DNA of 8,117 nucleotides from Ignavibacteria bacterium. GTDB lineage: Bacteria; Bacteroidota; Ignavibacteria; Tepidaquicellales; OLB5. This document shows positions 7,042-8,117 of the stretch, piece after piece. The notes below the pieces were generated by a model that did not search any database, was not told the DNA's origin, and worked only from the letters and a program-made list of their open reading frames with translations. Made by a program: the position numbers and the translations under genes. Numbering within the stretch: the stretch's first letter is position 1; each line of letters begins with the position of its first letter. Where the stretch lies: the NCBI GenBank assembly GCA_030835005.1, contig JAUQWT010000145.1:1-8117 (forward strand). The letters run 5' to 3'.

Positions 7042-7713
7042 TTAATTAGGTTTAACATCAACAAGAACCGGGATCTGGAACTCACCAACTGAGGTTCTTA
7101 CTATTATTGCAGCATTTATAGCTGATTCTTCATAGATCTTTATGGAGATATTGAGTGTTGCGGTCTCTCCGGACATCAAACTCATTTTGTCTGATGTGAT
7201 CTTTATAACAGGCGTATTAGAGACAATCTCTGTTATTGAAACTTCTGTATCCAGCGAATTAAGAACTGTAGCAGTTTGATTGAGTTCATCCCCTACTTTG
7301 CCTTCAGTTATGATAGATTGCGGATTAAGTGAAACAGGATCGGTCATGGTCATCGATAGCTGTACAGTGTGTACATTACCCGCAGCTTCATTTGTTGAAA
7401 TTATAACAGCCTTTGTTACAGTGCCAAACCCAACTCCGTTAAAAGTAAATTTTATCGAGCCGCTCTCCCCGGGTTTAATTATATCGCTTGATGCAAGTGC
7501 GCTTGAACAGCCACAAGTTGTCTGAACAGCTGTTATCTTGAGGTCCTGATCCCCTGAATTTTTGAATGAAATATCGTAATTGACCTCTTTCCCTCTCAAA
7601 TGGCTGCCTGTATTAATTGCCTCTCCTCCAACTATTTCAAGTTTTGGGCCGGATTGAGCTAAGATAAGTACCGGTAGGGCAAACAAAACCAAAAGTAATT
7701 TTCTCATTTTCAT
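7042..7713 (-). CDS. Secreted two-domain DUF1573 protein, Cys-Gly-Cys in first domain only
   Basis: A 223-residue protein with a signal peptide (basic MKMRK, hydrophobic 6-18, probable cleavage after ILA, before Gln20) and no lipobox or other membrane segment, so it is likely released into the periplasm. Residues about 27-125 are a DUF1573 domain with the signature NYDISFKNSGDQDLKITAV (45-63), C67-G-C69 and PGESGSIKFTFNG (81-93). Residues about 128-223 look like a second, diverged copy: NSLDTEVSITEIV (152-164) lines up with the first signature and SGETATLNISI (181-191) with the second, but the CGC position reads SNTPVI. Both ATGs at 7713 and 7707 fit. The first is taken because it is the longer form, and neither has a ribosome-binding motif. 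It is the first gene of the minus-strand block, 16 bases ahead of the rhodanese gene and divergent from the bshB1-like gene. First domain confident, second from visual alignment. Confidence 0.88.
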   Translation of the reverse strand: MKMRKLLLVLFALPVLILAQSGPKLEIVGGEAINTGSHLRGKEVNYDISFKNSGDQDLKITAVQTTCGCSSALASSDIIKPGESGSIKFTFNGVGFGTVTKAVIISTNEAAGNVHTVQLSMTMTDPVSLNPQSIITEGKVGDELNQTATVLNSLDTEVSITEIVSNTPVIKITSDKMSLMSGETATLNISIKIYEESAINAAIIVRTSVGEFQIPVLVDVKPN

Positions 7714-7866
7714 TTTTTAAGCTATTTTATGCAATTTAACATTACTTTTTGGCAAAATCAATTTACGGAATTTACTACTTATAACACGATTTTTCGGGTA
7801 TTTGTTTCGTTATTTATGCCTTTTAGTAAAATTATCAATTTATTAAGTTACCTTTAACTGGAAAGA
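7714..7866. promoter_or_regulatory. AT-rich divergent intergenic region
   Basis: This 153-base gap, the longest in the window, lies between the starts of the minus-strand block and the bshB1-like gene, so it should hold promoters for both directions. It is strongly AT-rich. I found no ORF, clear operator palindrome or riboswitch fold. On the plus strand TACCTTTA (7849-7856) resembles the Bacteroidota -7 element TAnnTTTG, but it would put transcription start almost at the ATG and lacks a well-spaced upstream TTTG. TTGTTT (7802-7807) and TAAAAT (7827-7832) are separated by 19 bases, a less ideal sigma70-like pair. Confidence 0.6.
7733..7761 (-). promoter_or_regulatory. Possible sigma70-like promoter for the minus-strand block
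   Basis: Read on the minus strand, TTGATT (7761-7756) and TAAATT (7738-7733) are separated by 17 bases, each matching 4 of 6 consensus positions. Transcription would start near 7726, giving a leader of about 13 bases before the ATG at 7713. In AT-rich DNA such matches arise by chance, and Bacteroidota use a different consensus, so this is weak. Confidence 0.25.
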
Positions 7867-8117
7867 ATGAAATTGAAGCTAAATGCAATATTCTTTGCTG
7901 CTCATCCTGATGATGCAGAACTGTGCTGCGGGGGTACCATAGCAAACATGGTTAATGCAGGTAAGAAAACGGCGATAATCGATCTTACCCGCGGAGAGCT
8001 GGGAACCAGAGGGTCTGTTGCTATCAGAAAGAATGAAGCAATGAAGGCGGCGGAAATATTAGGCATTACTTTAAGAGAAAACCTGAAAATTCCGGATGGA
8101 AGAATTGAAAATTCGCC
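7867..8117 (+). CDS. bshB1: PIG-L family deacetylase, BshB1 type (bacillithiol biosynthesis), 3' end missing
   Basis: BshB1 removes the acetyl group from N-acetylglucosaminyl-malate to give glucosaminyl-malate, the second step of bacillithiol synthesis in the cytoplasm. It is a zinc-dependent LmbE/PIG-L enzyme. The 83 visible residues hold the zinc and catalytic motif A12-H-P-D-D-A-E18, with H13 and D16 as expected ligands and D15 as likely base, and then CCGGT (20-24). The block DLTRGELGTRGS, about 40-51, is followed by IRKNEAMKAAEILGI and REN(L)KIPDGRIEN. The TRGELGTRGS block is what points to BshB1 rather than other PIG-L deacetylases. The frame runs off the window end; the family is about 230-240 residues, so roughly two thirds is missing. 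The ATG is preceded by TGGAAAG (7859-7865), a weak ribosome-binding site placed very close. It is transcribed away from the minus-strand block. Bacillithiol assignment is likely, but bshA and bshC are not in view. Confidence 0.9.
   Translation, partial: MKLKLNAIFFAAHPDDAELCCGGTIANMVNAGKKTAIIDLTRGELGTRGSVAIRKNEAMKAAEILGITLRENLKIPDGRIENS

Noticed and set aside
7801..7856. Bacteroidota-type promoter (TTTG ... TAnnTTTG) for the bshB1-like gene
   Set aside because: TTTG (7801-7804) and TACCTTTA (7849-7856) are both present but far too widely spaced (about 44 bases against about 19-21), and the latter is not a full match. Kept only as a note in the intergenic entry.

Overview
The window looks like chromosomal core DNA from an AT-rich bacterium of the Bacteroidota/Chlorobiota/Ignavibacteriota (FCB) type. 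The clues are indirect. Secreted proteins have predicted cleavage just before Gln. Ribosome-binding sites are mostly weak or absent. One protein has an 'xDS[IL]'-rich spacer of a kind common in Bacteroidota. A gene matching the bacillithiol enzyme BshB1 and two DUF1573 genes are also present. No rRNA, tRNA, mobile element or CRISPR array was seen, so the assignment rests on gene content and is tentative.

Layout. Positions 2-4615 hold four plus-strand genes with short gaps: the 3' part of mazG (house-cleaning NTP pyrophosphohydrolase), a dacB-like D-Ala-D-Ala carboxypeptidase (peptidase S13), uvrB (excision repair helicase) and a DUF192 lipoprotein. Positions 4617-7713 hold five closely packed minus-strand genes. 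In transcription order they are a secreted two-domain DUF1573 protein, a membrane-anchored periplasmic rhodanese, a four-helix MauE/DoxX-like membrane protein, a membrane-anchored single-domain DUF1573 protein and a nitrilase-family hydrolase. The two blocks converge with a single base between the stop codons. An AT-rich 153-bp gap (7714-7866) separates the minus-strand block from a divergent plus-strand gene, bshB1-like, which runs off the right edge.

How the genes may work together. The plus-strand block is ordinary housekeeping: nucleotide sanitation, DNA repair, wall trimming. The minus-strand block is the more interesting part. Three of its five products carry the same Cys-Gly-Cys tripeptide, and topology reasoning puts each of these on the periplasmic side. 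A fourth product is a rhodanese predicted to face the same compartment. I infer a possible envelope thiol or sulfur-handling module, next to a gene for the low-molecular-weight thiol bacillithiol. The individual families are known. The functional grouping is a hypothesis and no biochemical role can be read from the sequence.

Other points worth a second look: a dacB product that seems to lack most of the insertion seen in E. coli PBP4, a degenerate second domain in the larger DUF1573 protein, and a terminator-like hairpin inside the nitrilase gene over the catalytic Glu codon.
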